NCBI GenBank assembly: GCA_944989445.1
Contig: CALYLW010000280.1
Location: forward strand, 1,012,056-1,076,055
Direction of reading: 5' to 3'
Length of the DNA stretch: 64,000 nt
DNA from: Ampullaceana balthica
Taxonomy: Eukaryota; Mollusca; Gastropoda; Lymnaeidae
The notes under the pieces were generated by a model that saw nothing but the letters and a program-made list of their open reading frames with translations, made no database searches and was not told where the DNA came from. A program made the translations under genes and the position numbers. Positions 34,069-47,600 of the stretch are shown here, in pieces; the first letter of the stretch is position 1; every line of letters begins with the position of its first letter.

Positions 34069-34269
34069 TATTTATCATGGGATAGAAATGGAAATAAAGA
34101 TTTTAAAATGTATCGTGGATGTAAGACTGTCTACTTTAGTTTGCGTAACTTATCAAAGCAGAGTATATGTGTGTTTACGTGCACATCTTTTTAGAATCGT
34201 TGGAAATGTACACTTAAATAAGCAGTATTTGACAAATAATACCAATAATTTTTAAATGGGCATTATTTT

Positions 34270-34765
34270 TTTCTGTAAAGAACAGTTAAATCTCTTCTAT
34301 TTAAAGAAATGTATATTGCAAAATTGTTCATGTATTAAACTAAATTACCTGTCATCCCCGCACCAAAAAGCACCGGTACAGTTTTATTTAAATTGACATT
34401 GTATTGGAGAAAACTTAGCTGGCAATATAAATGATTCGATTGTGGGATTCTTTTTTAAAATTGTTTATCAAAATTTAATATAACATTCTATGAGATATGG
34501 TGTTATTAACTTGTATTACTTCAATGACTTTTAAAGTACATCTCCTAATATTATTAATATAAATTTAACATAGTATTAGTAATAAAATAGATTTTAAGAA
34601 CAACGTGAATTCAAAATTACTTTAACCATATTTTTAAGTAATTTCCTGTCATGTATGTCTTGTCTAATTTTTTAAACAACACGGCCCATGTAGATTGAAT
34701 CGTGCTAATATATTTAAGTGGCATGCCACTTACCTTCGATCAATATAATTAAGGATACGATGTCT
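34270..34765 (-). repeat. Dispersed family X, copy 4
   Basis: Palindrome AAGTGGCATGCCACTT at 34716-34731, a compensated variant in which the central GT became AT while the symmetry is kept. The 'ccggtgctttttggtgcggg' landmark lies on the minus strand at about 34357-34378, some 340 bp away as in the other copies. Confidence 0.7.
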
Positions 34766-34977
34766 ATCAAATGCAATGATTCTCCTAACGCGATTTATAA
34801 CGCGAAATACTCTAATTCCATTGTAAAAATTGTTAATTCTATATTTTATGATATTTTACGACTTCAGAGGTATCATAAAACGAGGAACATACGATGTGAA
34901 ATAATATTCATTTTTATTTAACATTGTATTTGTAATCTCGCTCACGTGACTCCCTATGTATTTATCCCTTTATAATA

Positions 34978-35553
34978 CAGACGGACCTCACTAAGTCAAG
35001 CTTCCTTAAGTAGAAAACCTGCCTATATCGAATAAATTGTAGATCTTAGCCCAATTCCATAAGTCTAATGTATTTTATTTCTCCTTAACTCGAAGATTTG
35101 TTTCTTCCAACCTCCCTTAGTCGAATTTTCCAAGGCGTTTGGGTAACTATTCTGGGCTGACATTTCAGAACACGTGTTCATTAGAGCCACGTTAACGTCT
35201 ATTTTAAGACGAAAAATGACCAAGACAAGAAAAAGAAGTCCCGTCGCTGCACGCTGTAAAAAGAAAAATCTTACCCCACCCCCCTCTGTGTTGGGAATAA
35301 AGTGTGTGTGGGGGGGGGGCTTTCTCAGTGGTGTCAGTATGTCAAAGCCGAGACAGCCTCATATCATATCAAACATCAGACACCACCTCTCTTTCCTGTC
35401 AAACCTTCTCCACGGAATGGCTCTTCCCTCCTCTCAATATCAACATTGTCCATGATTATATGCTCCTATTACGCCATTTTCCTAACTGGAAAACTCCCTA
35501 ATTCGAATTTTTTTTTCGGGTCCCTTTCAGTTCGACTTAGAGAGGTCCGACTG
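34978..35553. mobile_element. pogo/Tigger-like non-autonomous element (576 bp)
   Basis: The left end CAGACGGACCTCACTAAGTC and the inverted right end CAGTCGGACCTCTCTAAGTC form terminal inverted repeats. Both are flanked by TA (34976-34977 and 35554-35555), the Tc1/mariner-superfamily duplication. 'CAGTCGGACCTC' resembles pogo-type termini. A short frame at 35216 (MTKTRKRSPVAARCKKK) might be a remnant of the basic transposase N-terminus, but this is uncertain. A G-run of ten lies at about 35310. Confidence 0.8.
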
Positions 35554-35559
35554 TAATTA

Positions 35560-37234
35560 TTTAAACACTATGCCATTTGTAATCCATATAAAACTGCACA
35601 CCATCTGGAATAAAAACAATCTTAAAATGACATATCATCATGTTGTCATTATGGAAGTAAAGTAATAATTTATTTTTAGAAATGTTTCAATTAAACAAAT
35701 AAAAGAGTGAAGAACCTTTGCAACTACTGTGTTAATAAAACTAATTTTAGACATCTTATAACATATTTGTTTATAACAAGAAATAATTGACTATCAAAAA
35801 TAAGGTCACGTGTTTTGTCATCTCATTTAAAGAGATAAATTTCTGAAAATAATAATGACTTGTGTATCGGAGTTGGTGTAAGATATTTATTTCACATACA
35901 GATATATTTAAAAGAGTTAATGTTTATGCGCAAACTTGTTCATTTCCATACATTGTTAACATTACTTGGTTTAGACATTTGTTTCTTAACTAATTCATAT
36001 CTGAACATGAGTATGACATGTTTTTGGAAATTTAGCTAATTTTTAATGTTAGACAAATATATGACTACTTTTGGACTTTTGTCCAAAATAAAACATTTCC
36101 CAATATAGATATGGCACGTATAATGATGTTTTGATTGATTCAAATCACACAAATATTTAAAATTATGCTCGTACAAAATTAGCTGCAACACTGTAGGAAT
36201 GTGCTCATTTGACGTGTAAGCAGCGAATCAGGAAATTGCATCGATCTTTATAGATGAAGATGGAAGTCAAGTTAAGTACAATTTGATTAAATTAAATTAT
36301 GGAACATGATAAAAAACATTATTAATGGCATTTGACAATAAATGAATATTGCTTTATATAGCTCGACTTATTTCGTCATTATATAATAGCATACAAAACT
36401 ATTGATTTCTTTATGATATTGTATAATTATATCATATTGAATTATGTTTAATTATTGAAGCATTACCTCTAAATGTTAGGTAAAAATAGAAATATATCTA
36501 CTGATCTGATATTTCTCTCTATATCATTCATTTGTATCCGATGGTTGACAATAAAGTATATATATAGTTTTATTTAGAATGTATTATGCCGTGCCATTGT
36601 TTCAAAAGGTTTGTAAAACAATATTTTGTATGCATCAACTCTAAAATAATAACATTTAAAAATAATAACTTCATTTATATTTGTATAGAGTGTAGCCTTG
36701 AATAAAAAGTGACCGTCCTATCAGTCATCGTAATATCGTGTATGTTTTGGTCTATTGTATTGTAAATAAAACATATTTCCTATTTGAGAAGAGATTTTTA
36801 ACCCATCTGACAAACTTAAAACATCAATAAAATGCCTAAAAAGTTATTCATTTATCAGTTTATAAATGTATATTCATTGTAACATAGCTGTATAATCTGA
36901 CCGTTTTGTGGTGGTATTATTTCACTATAAATTACTGTAACGTCTTTGGTATATTCTGGACAGTAGTTTACTCTGAGCTCTTACATCGGTATATTCGATA
37001 CGGTGGTTTAATCTGGCATGTTACACCGGATATAGTCTGGACAGGGTTTTAATCTGGCTAGTTTTACCACTGGGTAAAATTTAAAAAAATAATAATAGTA
37101 GTTATGACATTTACAATAATAATCAACATATTAATATTTTTTTCTTCCTAGTTATTGAACATATATTAACTATTGTATAAGACCTTAAGTATTGTGTATA
37201 TTATTTGTCTATGGATTGTTAGTTATATATTAAT
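35560..37234. other. AT-rich intergenic with a small 47-bp triplication
   Basis: No gene recognised. At about 36945-37075 three diverged copies of a 45-50-bp unit carry 'ggtatattc.ggacagt.gttta' and 'tctgg'. Confidence 0.4.
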
Positions 37235-37575
37235 AAATAGAAGTAAAAAAAAAGATTTTTAAAAACCACGTTTTTATAAGCGGACTAAAAAGAAGAAAAT
37301 AATTTAAAACTTAAAATACTTTAATGTAATATGACTAAAAACGTAGGGCGGGCGCTTATGAGGTTTAACAAATGCAGCTCACTCATACTCTCACTAATAG
37401 ATCTCTCTTTTGCCTTCTAAATTAGAAATCTTTAATTTTTATTCCAAACACCCGCTCCACGTTTTTAAGTCATATTAAATCAAAGTACTTGAACTCATAA
37501 GTTTTAAATTATTTTCTTCTTTTTAGTCCGCTTATAAAAACGGGGTTTTTAAAAATCTTTTTTTTTACTTCTATT
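37235..37575. mobile_element. Palindromic foldback MITE, copy C (inverted centre)
   Basis: Same inverted arms as copies A and B ('actaaaaagaagaaaataat' on the left and its complement on the right), with ends 'aaatagaagtaaa' and 'tttacttctattt'. The unique centre is the reverse complement of that in copy B, so the element is inserted in the opposite orientation. Confidence 0.88.
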
Positions 37576-38270
37576 TATTTATCTTTCGTTTGACCATGAA
37601 ATTAACGTATTAGGTTACACTAACACTAGCTATCCCACTGTTTGATCTTATTGTCTATTGTATGTCTGAACTGTGTGCACGACGTTGTGTGGCCTCGTTG
37701 TTATTCTAACAGTGATGTCCTTTAATAGGTCTTTCTAAAGTAACATTTCCGGTGTAATTGTCTGCTTTTACCAATTGATGGAACCGTCTCGTTCTAGAGT
37801 TACACCTTCTGGATTCTCATCAAATTAGATTTCAAGAGACTTCAAAGGTTCAATCAATTTATTTTCAATTTTGGTTTCACTGTATTCTATTTTAAGGCAT
37901 GTTTAAATACAACTAATGTTAAAGTATTAAATTAAAACCATATAAAATATAAACAATAAACCCCAACACATCAGCTGGCCGCGGTTAAATGATCGAAATT
38001 TTATCGTTAGGCTGATTAAAAAAGATTAGGACAACTGATGTAGTGTTTTATGTGAAATAACGTCACAATTTTAAAAAAAAATTATTCATTTTAAGAAAAT
38101 TATAATAAATGTGTTGGTTTTTTTAAAATATTGTTTTAACAGACAGATTTATAAAAGTTGTACATCAGTTCAGATAAATGTGATTTACGCTTATCTTTTC
38201 CCCATGCTTAGAAATGGCTTGTTTAACTTGATATGTTCTCAATGTTTGTGTCCGCGAGTGTTTAGGTGTA
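37576..38270. other. Intergenic, no gene recognised
   Basis: AT-rich sequence between the MITE and the 32-bp satellite. Confidence 0.4.
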
Positions 38271-40612
38271 AGTTTGCCTTGGTTTATGATTGTGTTTCAC
38301 CTTGTCTGTGAGTGTATGAGTGTGTGTTTCACTTTGTCCATGAGTGTATGAGTGTGTGTTTCACTTTGTCCATGAGTGTATGAGTGTAAGTTTGACTTTT
38401 TTTATGATCGTGTTTCACTTTGTCTGTGAGTGTATGGGTGTGTGTTTCACTTTGGGAGTGTATGAGTATGTGTTTAAATTTGTCCATGAGTGTATGAGTG
38501 TGTGTTTCACTTTCTCTGTGAGTGTATGAGTGTGTGTTTCACTTTGTATGTGAGTGTATGAGTGTGTGTTTTACTTTGTCTGTGAGTGTATGAGTGTGTG
38601 TTTCACTTTGTCTGTGAGTGTATGAGTGTGTGTTTCACTTTGTCTGCGAGTGTATGAGTGTGTGTTTCACTTTGTCTGTGAGTGTATGAGTGTGTGTTTC
38701 AATTTGTCTGTGAGTGTATGAGTGTGTGTTTCACTTTGTCTGTGAGTGTATGAGTGTGTGTTTCACTTTGTCTGTGAGTGTATGAGTGTGTGTTTCACTT
38801 TGTCTGTGAGTGTATGAGTGTGTGTTTCACTTTGTCTGTGAGTGTATGAGTGTGTGTTTCACTTTGTCTGTGAGTGTATGAGTGTGCGTTTCACTTTGTC
38901 TGTGAGTGTATGAGTGTGTGTTTCACTTTGTCTGTGAGTGTATGAGTGTGTGTTTCACTTTGTCTGTGAGTGTATGAGTGTGTGTTTTACTTTGTCTGTG
39001 AGTGTATGAGTGTGTGTTTCACTTTGTCTGTGAGTGTATGAGTGTGTGTTTCACTTTGTCTGTGAGTGTATGAGTGTGTGTTTCATTTTGTCTGTGAGTG
39101 TATGAGTGTGTGTTTCACTTTGTCTGTGAGTGTATGAGTGTGTGTTTTACTTTGTCTGTGAGTGTATGAGTGTGTGTTTCACTTTGTCTGTGAGTGTATG
39201 AGTGTGTGTTTCACTTTGTCTGTGAGTGTATGAGTGTGTGTTTTACTTTGTCTGTGAGTGTATGAGTGTGTGTTTCACTTTGTCTGTGAGTGTATGAGTG
39301 TGTGTTTTACTTTGACTGTGAATGTATGAGTGTGTGTTTCATTTTGTCTGTGAGTGTATGAGTGTGTGGTTCACTTTGTCCGTGAGTGTATGAGTGTGTG
39401 TTTTACTTTGTCTGTGAGTGTATGAGTGTGTGTTTCATTTTGTCCGTGAGTGTATGAGTGTGTGTTTTACTTTGTCTGTGAGTGTATGAGTGTGTGTTTC
39501 ATTTTGTCTGTGAGTGTATGAGTGTGTGGTTCACATTGTCCGTGAGTGTATGAGTGTGTGTTTTACTTTGTCTGTGAGTGTATGAGTGTGTGTTTCATTT
39601 TGTCCGTGAGTGTATGAGTGTGTGGTTCACTTTGTACGTGAGTGTATGAGTGTGTGTTTCATTTTGTCTGTGAGTGTATGAGTGTGTGTTTCACTTTGTC
39701 TGTGAGTGTATGAGTGTGTGTTTCACTTTGTCTGTGAGTGTATGAGTGTGTGTTTCATTTTGTCTGTGAGTGTATGAGTGTGTGTTTCATTTTGTCTGTG
39801 AGTGTATGAGTGTGTGTTTCATTTTGTCTGTGAGTGTATGAGTGTGTGTTTCATTTTGTCTGTGAGTGTATGAGTGTGTGTTTCACTTTGTCTGTGAGTG
39901 TATGAGTGTGTGTTTCATTTTGTCTGTGAGTGTATGAGTGTGTGTTTCATTTTGTCTGTGAGTGTATGAGTGTGTGTTTCACTTTGTCTGTGAGTGTATG
40001 AGTGTGTGTTTCATTTTGTCTGTGAGTGTATGAGTGTGTGTTTCATTTTGTCTGTGAGTGTATGAGTGTGTGTTTCACTTTGTCTGTGAGTGTATGAGTG
40101 TTTGTTTCACTTTGTCTGTGAGTGTATGAGTGTGTGTTTCATTTTGTCTGTGAGTGTATGAGTGTGTGTTTCACTTTGTCTGTGAGTGTATGAGTGTGTG
40201 TTTCACTTTGTCTGTGAGTGTATGAGTGTGTGTTTCACTTTGTCTGTGAGTGTATGAGTGTGTGTTTCACTTTGTCTGTGAGTGTATGAGTGTGTGTTTC
40301 ACTTTGTCTGTGAGTGTATGAGTGTGTGTTTCACTTTGTCCATGAATGTATGAGTGTGTGTTTCACTTTGTCTGTGAGTGTATGAGTGTGTGTTTCACTT
40401 TGTCTGTGAGTGTATGAGTGTGTGTTTCACTTTGTCCATGAGTGTATGAGTGTGTGTTTCACTTTGTCTGTGAGTGTATGAGTGTGTGTTTCACTTTCTT
40501 TGTTAGTGTATGCGTGTTTGTTTCACTTTGTCTGTGAGTGTATGAGTGTGTGTTTCACTTTGTCTGTGAGTGTATGAGTGTGTGTTTCACTTTGTCCATG
40601 AGTGTATTAGTG
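38271..40612 (+). repeat. 32-bp satellite, about 73 units
   Basis: The unit combines 'gtgagtgtatgagtgtgtgt' and 'ttcactttgtct', and the exact 32-bp period is visible throughout. Edge units are more degenerate (for example 38390-38460 and 40490-40520). Variants fall in patches: 'ttcatttt' units cluster at 39660-40030, and 'ccgtgagtg' with 'gtggttcac' units at 39350-39640. One strand is markedly G/T-rich. Confidence 0.97.
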
Positions 40613-41652
40613 GTGGTCATTATGTTTAAAATAATTAGTGATTTCCTTGACACATCTAATATACTGCATAAGTAAGGGAATGCATAGGAAATAGTCTTTT
40701 GTTGACATTTGTTTAATGATAACACGTTTTAAAATTTGATCAGGTCAACTCAGTGATGCACCTTAGTTAAATGAAATTACCTTGTTGAAATGTACGTCTT
40801 TATTTTTCGATAAAGAAAATTGGAAGTTTTTATAAGAATTTTGTTTTTCAGTTTTATAAACATGTGCAAATCTATTACGAATAAGGTGTTATATGTGTAT
40901 TACTATATAACACTTTTTTTATAAACGTCTATTCGATGTTAAGATGCATATGTAAAGTTTTCGTGAACTTTATTTTGACTTCTGGCTTGTTCTTAAAAGC
41001 AAACACAAATTTATATTTACAAAAATAAATAAAGAGATCGACCCTTGGACATAAACATTAAACCACTCACCGCGGCACGAAGTTTTAGAGCTACCCAAGT
41101 GATGTAATATTACTAAACCAATATGTTGTTATATACATTGAATGAGTCATCACATTTATAACTACTTCCATGTTTTGATATATTACATTCACTTATAAGC
41201 CGTTGATATAAGAATATACTTTGGTTAAAATGACCCACACTGAAGCAATCACATTACATGATGTCAACAATGACGTCATCAAACAAAGTGGTTCAACTAC
41301 CCAATGACATTCCACCTCACAATAATGCACTTTCCACACCACACACATATTGTCACATCAACAAACATATCGGCTTATGTTAATACATCTATCAATAAAC
41401 ATAGAAATAACAAACACACAAGGAATAAACAATTGTTCAACATTATATTCTAGCGTGTTTATTGTATCTTAAAATTAGACCAACATGTTTTAAAACCGTT
41501 CACAATAAAAGAAACTGTTCGAAATAAAATCAATTTTATATATTTACAGATATAACTTATAAACGTAACTTTAAATACATCATTGTAATGATGTTGATGA
41601 AAGAAAGTACTAAAATACACTTACAGACACTAATGTTATATCTTAAAATGTT
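40613..41652. other. Spacer between two satellites, no gene recognised
   Basis: AT-rich, about 1 kb. Contains a TGACGTCA octamer near 41272. Confidence 0.4.
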
Positions 41653-44600
41653 TTAGAGAGTATTGTTGGAGGCGGGGCTGACGATATGTTAGTTGAGAGT
41701 ATTGTTGGAGGTGGGGCTGACGATATGTGAGTTGAGAGTATTGTTGGAGGTCGGGCTGACGATATGTGAGTTGAGAGTATTGTTGGAGGCGGGGCTGACG
41801 ATATGTGAGTTGAGAGTATTGTTGGAGGCGGGGCTGACGATATGTGAGTTGAGAGTATTGTTGGAGGCGGGGCTGACGATATGTGAGTTGAGAGTATTGT
41901 TGGAGGCGGGGCTGACGATATGTGAGTTGAGAGTATTGTTGGAGGCGGGGCTGACGATATGTGAGTTGAGAGTATTGTTGGAGGCGGGGCTGACGATATG
42001 TGAGTTGAGAGTATTGTTGGAGGCGGGGCTGACGATATGTGAGTTGAGAGTATTGTTGGAGGCGGGGCTGACGATATGTGAGTTGAGAGTATTGTTGGAG
42101 GCGGGGCTGACGATATGTGAGTTGAGAGTATTGTTGGAGGCGGGGCTGACGATATGTGAGTTGAGAGTATTGTTGGAGGCGGGGCTGACGATATGTGAGT
42201 TGAGAGTATTGTTGGAGGCGGGGCTGACGATATGTGAGTTGAGAGTATTGTTGGAGGCGGGGCTGACGATATGTGAGTTGAGAGTATTGTTGGAGGCGGG
42301 GCTGACGATATGTGAGTTGAGAGTATTGTTGGAGGCGGGGCTGACGATATGTGAGTTGAGAGTATTGTTGGAGGCGGGGCTGACGATATGTGAGTTGAGA
42401 GTATTGTTGGAGGCGGGGCTGACGATATGTGAGTTGAGAGTATTGTTGGAGGCGGGGCTGACGATATGTGAGTTGAGAGTATTGTTGGAGGCGGGGCTGA
42501 CGATATGTGAGTTGAGAGTATTGTTGGAGGCGGGGCTGACGATATGTGAGTTGAGAGTATTGTTGGAGGCGGGGCTGACGATATGTGAGTTGAGAGTATT
42601 GTTGGAGGCGGGGCTGACGATATGTGAGTTGAGAGTATTGTTGGAGGCGGGGCTGACGATATGTGAGTTGAGAGTATTGTTGGAGGCGGGGCTGACGATA
42701 TGTGAGTTGAGAGTATTGTTGGAGGCGGGGCTGACGATATGTGAGTTGAGAGTATTGTTGGAGGCGGGGCTGACGATATGTGAGTTGAGAGTATTGTTGG
42801 AGGCGGGGCTGACGATATGTGAGTTGAGAGTATTGTTGGAGGCGGGGCTGACGATATGTGAGTTGAGAGTATTGTTGGAGGCGGGGCTGACGATATGTGA
42901 GTTGAGAGTATTGTTGGAGGCGGGGCTGACGATATGTGAGTTGAGAGTATTGTTGGAGGCGGGGCTGACGATATGTGAGTTGAGAGTATTGTTGGAGGCG
43001 GGGCTGACGATATGTGAGTTGAGAGTATTGTTGGAGGCGGGGCTGACGATATGTGAGTTGAGAGTATTGTTGGAGGCGGGGCTGACGATATGTGAGTTGA
43101 GAGTATTGTTGGAGGCGGGGCTGACGATATGTGAGTTGAGAGTATTGTTGGAGGCGGGGCTGACGATATGTGAGTTGAGAGTATTGTTGGAGGCGGGGCT
43201 GACGATATGTGAGTTGAGAGTATTGTTGGAGGCGGGGCTGACGATATGTGAGTTGAGAGTATTGTTGGAGGCGGGGCTGACGATATGTGAGTTGAGAGTA
43301 TTGTTGGAGGCGGGGCTGACGATATGTGAGTTGAGAGTATTGGAGGCGGGGCTGACGATATGTGAGTTGGGAGTATTGTTGGAGGCGGGGCTGACGATAT
43401 GTGAGTTGAGAGTATTGTTGGAGGCGGGGCTGACGATATGTGAGTTGAGAGTATTGTTGGAGGCGGGGCTGACGATATGTGAGTTGAGAGTATTGTTGGA
43501 GGCGGGGCTGACGATATGTGAGTTGAGAGTATTGTTGGAGGCGGGGCTGACGATATGTGAGTTGAGAGTATTGTTGGAGGCGGGGCTGACGATATGTGAG
43601 TTGAGAGTATTGTTGGAGGCGGGGCTGACGATATGTGAGTTGAGAGTATTGTTGGAGGCGGGGCTGACGATATGTGAGTTGAGAGTATTGTTGGAGGCGG
43701 GGCTGACGATATGTGAGTTGAGAGTATTGTTGGAGGCGGGGCTGACGATATGTGAGTTGAGAGTATTGTTGGAGGCGGGGCTGACGATATGTGAGTTGAG
43801 AGTATTGTTGGAGGCGGGGCTGACGATATGTGAGTTGAGAGTATTGTTGGAGGCGGGGCTGACGATATGTGAGTTGAGAGTATTGTTGGAGGCGGGGCTG
43901 ACGATATGTGAGTTGAGAGTATTGTTGGAGGCGGGGCTGACGATATGTGAGTTGAGAGTATTGTTGGAGGCGGGGCTGACGATATGTGAGTTGAGAGTAT
44001 TGTTGGAGGCGGGGCTGACGATATGTGAGTTGAGAGTATTGTTGGAGGCGGGGCTGACGATATGTGAGTTGAGAGTATTGTTGGAGGCGGGGCTGACGAT
44101 ATGTGAGTTGAGAGTATTGTTGGAGGCGGGGCTGACGATATGTGAGTTGAGAGTATTGTTGGAGGCGGGGCTGACGATATGTGAGTTGAGAGTATTGTTG
44201 GAGGCGGGGCTGACGATATGTGAGTTGAGAGTATTGTTGGAGGCGGGGCTGACGATATGTGAGTTGAGAGTATTGTTGGAGGCGGGGCTGACGATATGTG
44301 AGTTGAGAGTATTGTTGGAGGCGGGGCTGACGATATGTGAGTTGAGAGTATTGTTGGAGGCGGGGCTGACGATATGTGAGTTGAGAGTATTGTTGGAGGC
44401 GGGGCTGACGATATGTGAGTTGAGAGTATTGTTGGAGGCGGGGCTGACGATATGTGAGTTGAGAGTATTGTTGGAGGCGGGGCTGACGATATGTGAGTTG
44501 AGAGTATTGTTGGAGGCGGGGCTGACGATATGTGAGTTGAGAGTATTGTTGGAGGCGGGGCTGACGATATGTGAGTTGAGAGTATTGTTGGAGGCGGGGC

Positions 44601-47600
44601 TGACGATATGTGAGTTGAGAGTATTGTTGGAGGCGGGGCTGACGATATGTGAGTTGAGAGTATTGTTGGAGGCGGGGCTGACGATATGTGAGTTGAGAGT
44701 ATTGTTGGAGGCGGGGCTGACGATATGTGAGTTGAGAGTATTGTTGGAGGCGGGGCTGACGATATGTGAGTTGAGAGTATTGTTGGAGGCGGGGCTGACG
44801 ATATGTGAGTTGAGAGTATTGTTGGAGGCGGGGCTGACGATATGTGAGTTGAGAGTATTGTTGGAGGCGGGGCTGACGATATGTGAGTTGAGAGTATTGT
44901 TGGAGGCGGGGCTGACGATATGTGAGTTGAGAGTATTGTTGGAGGCGGGGCTGACGATATGTGAGTTGAGAGTATCGTTGGAGGCGGGGCTGACGTTATG
45001 TGAGTTGAGAGTATTGTTGGAGGCGGGGCTGACGATATGTGAGTTGAGAGTATTGTTGGAGGCGGGGCTGACGATATGTGAGTTGAGAGTATTGTTGGAG
45101 GCGGGGCTGACGATATGTGAGTTGAGAGTATTGTTGGAGGCGGGGCTGACGATATGTGAGTTGAGAGTATTGGAGGCGGGGCTGACGATATGTGAGTTGG
45201 GAGTATTGTTGGAGGTGGGGCTGACGATATGTGAGTTGAGAGTATTGTTGGAGGCGGGGCTGACGATATGTGAGTTGAGAGTATTGTTGGAGGCGGGGCT
45301 GACGATATGTGAGTTGAGAGTATTGTTGGAGGCGGGACTGACGATATGTGAGTTGAGAGTATTGTTGGAGGCGGGGCTGACGATATGTGAGTTGAGAGTA
45401 TTGTTGGAGGCGGGGCTGACGATATGTGCGTTGAGAGTATTGTTGGAGGCGGGGCTGACGATATGTGAGTTGAGAGTATTGTTGGAGGCGGGACTGACGA
45501 TATGTGAGTTGAGAGTATTGTTGGAGGCGGGGCTGACGATATGTGAGTTGAGAGTATTGTTGGAGGCGGGGCTGACGATATGTGTGTTAAGAGTATTGTT
45601 GGAGGCGGGGCTGACGATATGTGAGTTGGGAGTATTGTTGGAGGTGGGTCTGACGATATTTGAGTTGAGAGTATTGTTGGAGGCGGGGCTGACGATATGT
45701 GAGTTGAGAGTATTGTTGGAGGCGGGGCTGACGATATGTGAGTTGAGAGTATTGTTGGAGGCGGGGCTGACGATATGTGAGTTGAGATTATTGTTGGAGG
45801 CGGGACTGACGATATGTGAGTTGTGAGTATTGTTGGAGGTGGGGCTGACGATATGTGAGTTGAGAGTATTGTTGGAGGCGGGGCTGACGATATGTGAGTT
45901 GAGAGTATTGTTGGAGGCGAGGCTGACGATATGTGAGTTGAGAGTATTGTTGGAGGCGGGGCTGACGATATGTGAGTTGAGAGTATTGTTGGAGGCGGGG
46001 CTGACGATATGTGAGTTGAGAGTATTGTTGGAGGCGGGGCTGACGATATGTGAGTTGAGAGTATTGTTGGAGGCGAGGCTGACGATATGTGAGTTGAGAG
46101 TATTGTTGGAAGCGGGGCTGACGATATGTGATTTGAGAGTATTGTTGGAGGCGGGGCTGACGATATGTGAGTTGAGAGTATTGTTGGAGGCGGGGCTGAC
46201 GATATGTGAGTTGAAAGTATAGATGGAGGCGGGGCTGACGATATGTGAGTTGGGAGTATTGTTGGAGGTGGGGCTGACGATATGTTAGTTGAGAGTATTG
46301 TTGGAGGCGGGGCTGACGATATGTGAGTTGAAAGTATTGTTGGAGGCGGGGCTGACGATATGTGAGTTGAGAGTATTGTTGGAGGCGGAGCTGACGATAT
46401 GTGAGTTGAGAGTATTGTTGGAGGCGGGGCTGACGAGATGTGAGTTGAGAGTATTGTTGGAGGCGGGACTTACGATATGTGAGTTGAGAGTATTGTTGGA
46501 GGCGGGGCTGACGATAAGTGAATTGAGAGTATTGTTGGAGGCGGGGCTGACGATATGTGAGTTGAGAGTATTGTTGGAGGCGGGGCTGACGATATTTGAG
46601 TTGAGAGTATTGTTGCAGGCGGGGCTGACGATATGTGAGTTGGGAGTATTGTTGGAGGTGGGGCTGACGATATGTTAGTTGAGAGTATTGTTGGAGGCGG
46701 GGCTGACGATATGTGAGTTGAAAGTATTGTTGGAGGCGGGGCTGACGATATGTGAGTTGAGAGTATTGTTGGAGGCGGGGCTGACGATATGTGAGTTGAG
46801 AGTATTGTTGGAGGCGGGGCTGACGATATGTGAGTTGAGAGTATTGTTGGAGGCGGGACTGACGATATGTGAGTTGAGAGTATTGTTGTAGGCGGGGCTG
46901 ACGATATGTGAGTTGAGAGTATTGTTGGAGGCGAGGCTGACGATATGTGAGTTGAGAGTATTGTTGGAGGCGGGGCTGACGATATGTGAGTTGAGAGTAT
47001 TGTTGGAGGCGAGGCTGACGATATGTGAGTTGAGAGTATTGTTGGAGGCGGGGCTGACGATATGTGAGTTGAGAGTATTGTTGGAGGCGGGGCTGACGAT
47101 ATGTGAGTTGAGAGTATTGTTGGAGGCGGGGCTGACGATATGTGAGTTGAGAGTATTGTTGGAGGCGGGGCTGACGATATGTGAGTTGAGAGTATTGTTG
47201 GAGGCGGGGCTGACGATATGTGAGTTGAGAGTATTGTTGGAGGTGAGGGCTGACGATATGTGAGTTGAGAGTATTGTTGGAGGCGGGGCTGACGATATGT
47301 GAGTTGAGAGTATTGTTAGAGGCGGGGCTGACGATATGTGAGTTGAGAGTATTGTTGGAGGCGGGGCTGACGATATGTGAGTTGAGAGTATTGTTGGAGG
47401 CGGGGCTGACGATATGTGAGTTGAGAGTATTGTTGGAGGCGGGGCTGACGATATGTGAGTTGAGAGTATTGTTGGAGGCGGGGCTGACGATATGTGAGTT
47501 GAGAGTATTGTTGGAGGCGGGGCTGACGATATGTGAGTTGAGAGTATTGTTGGAGGCGGGGCTGACGATATGTGAGTTGAGAGTATTGTTGGAGGCGGGG

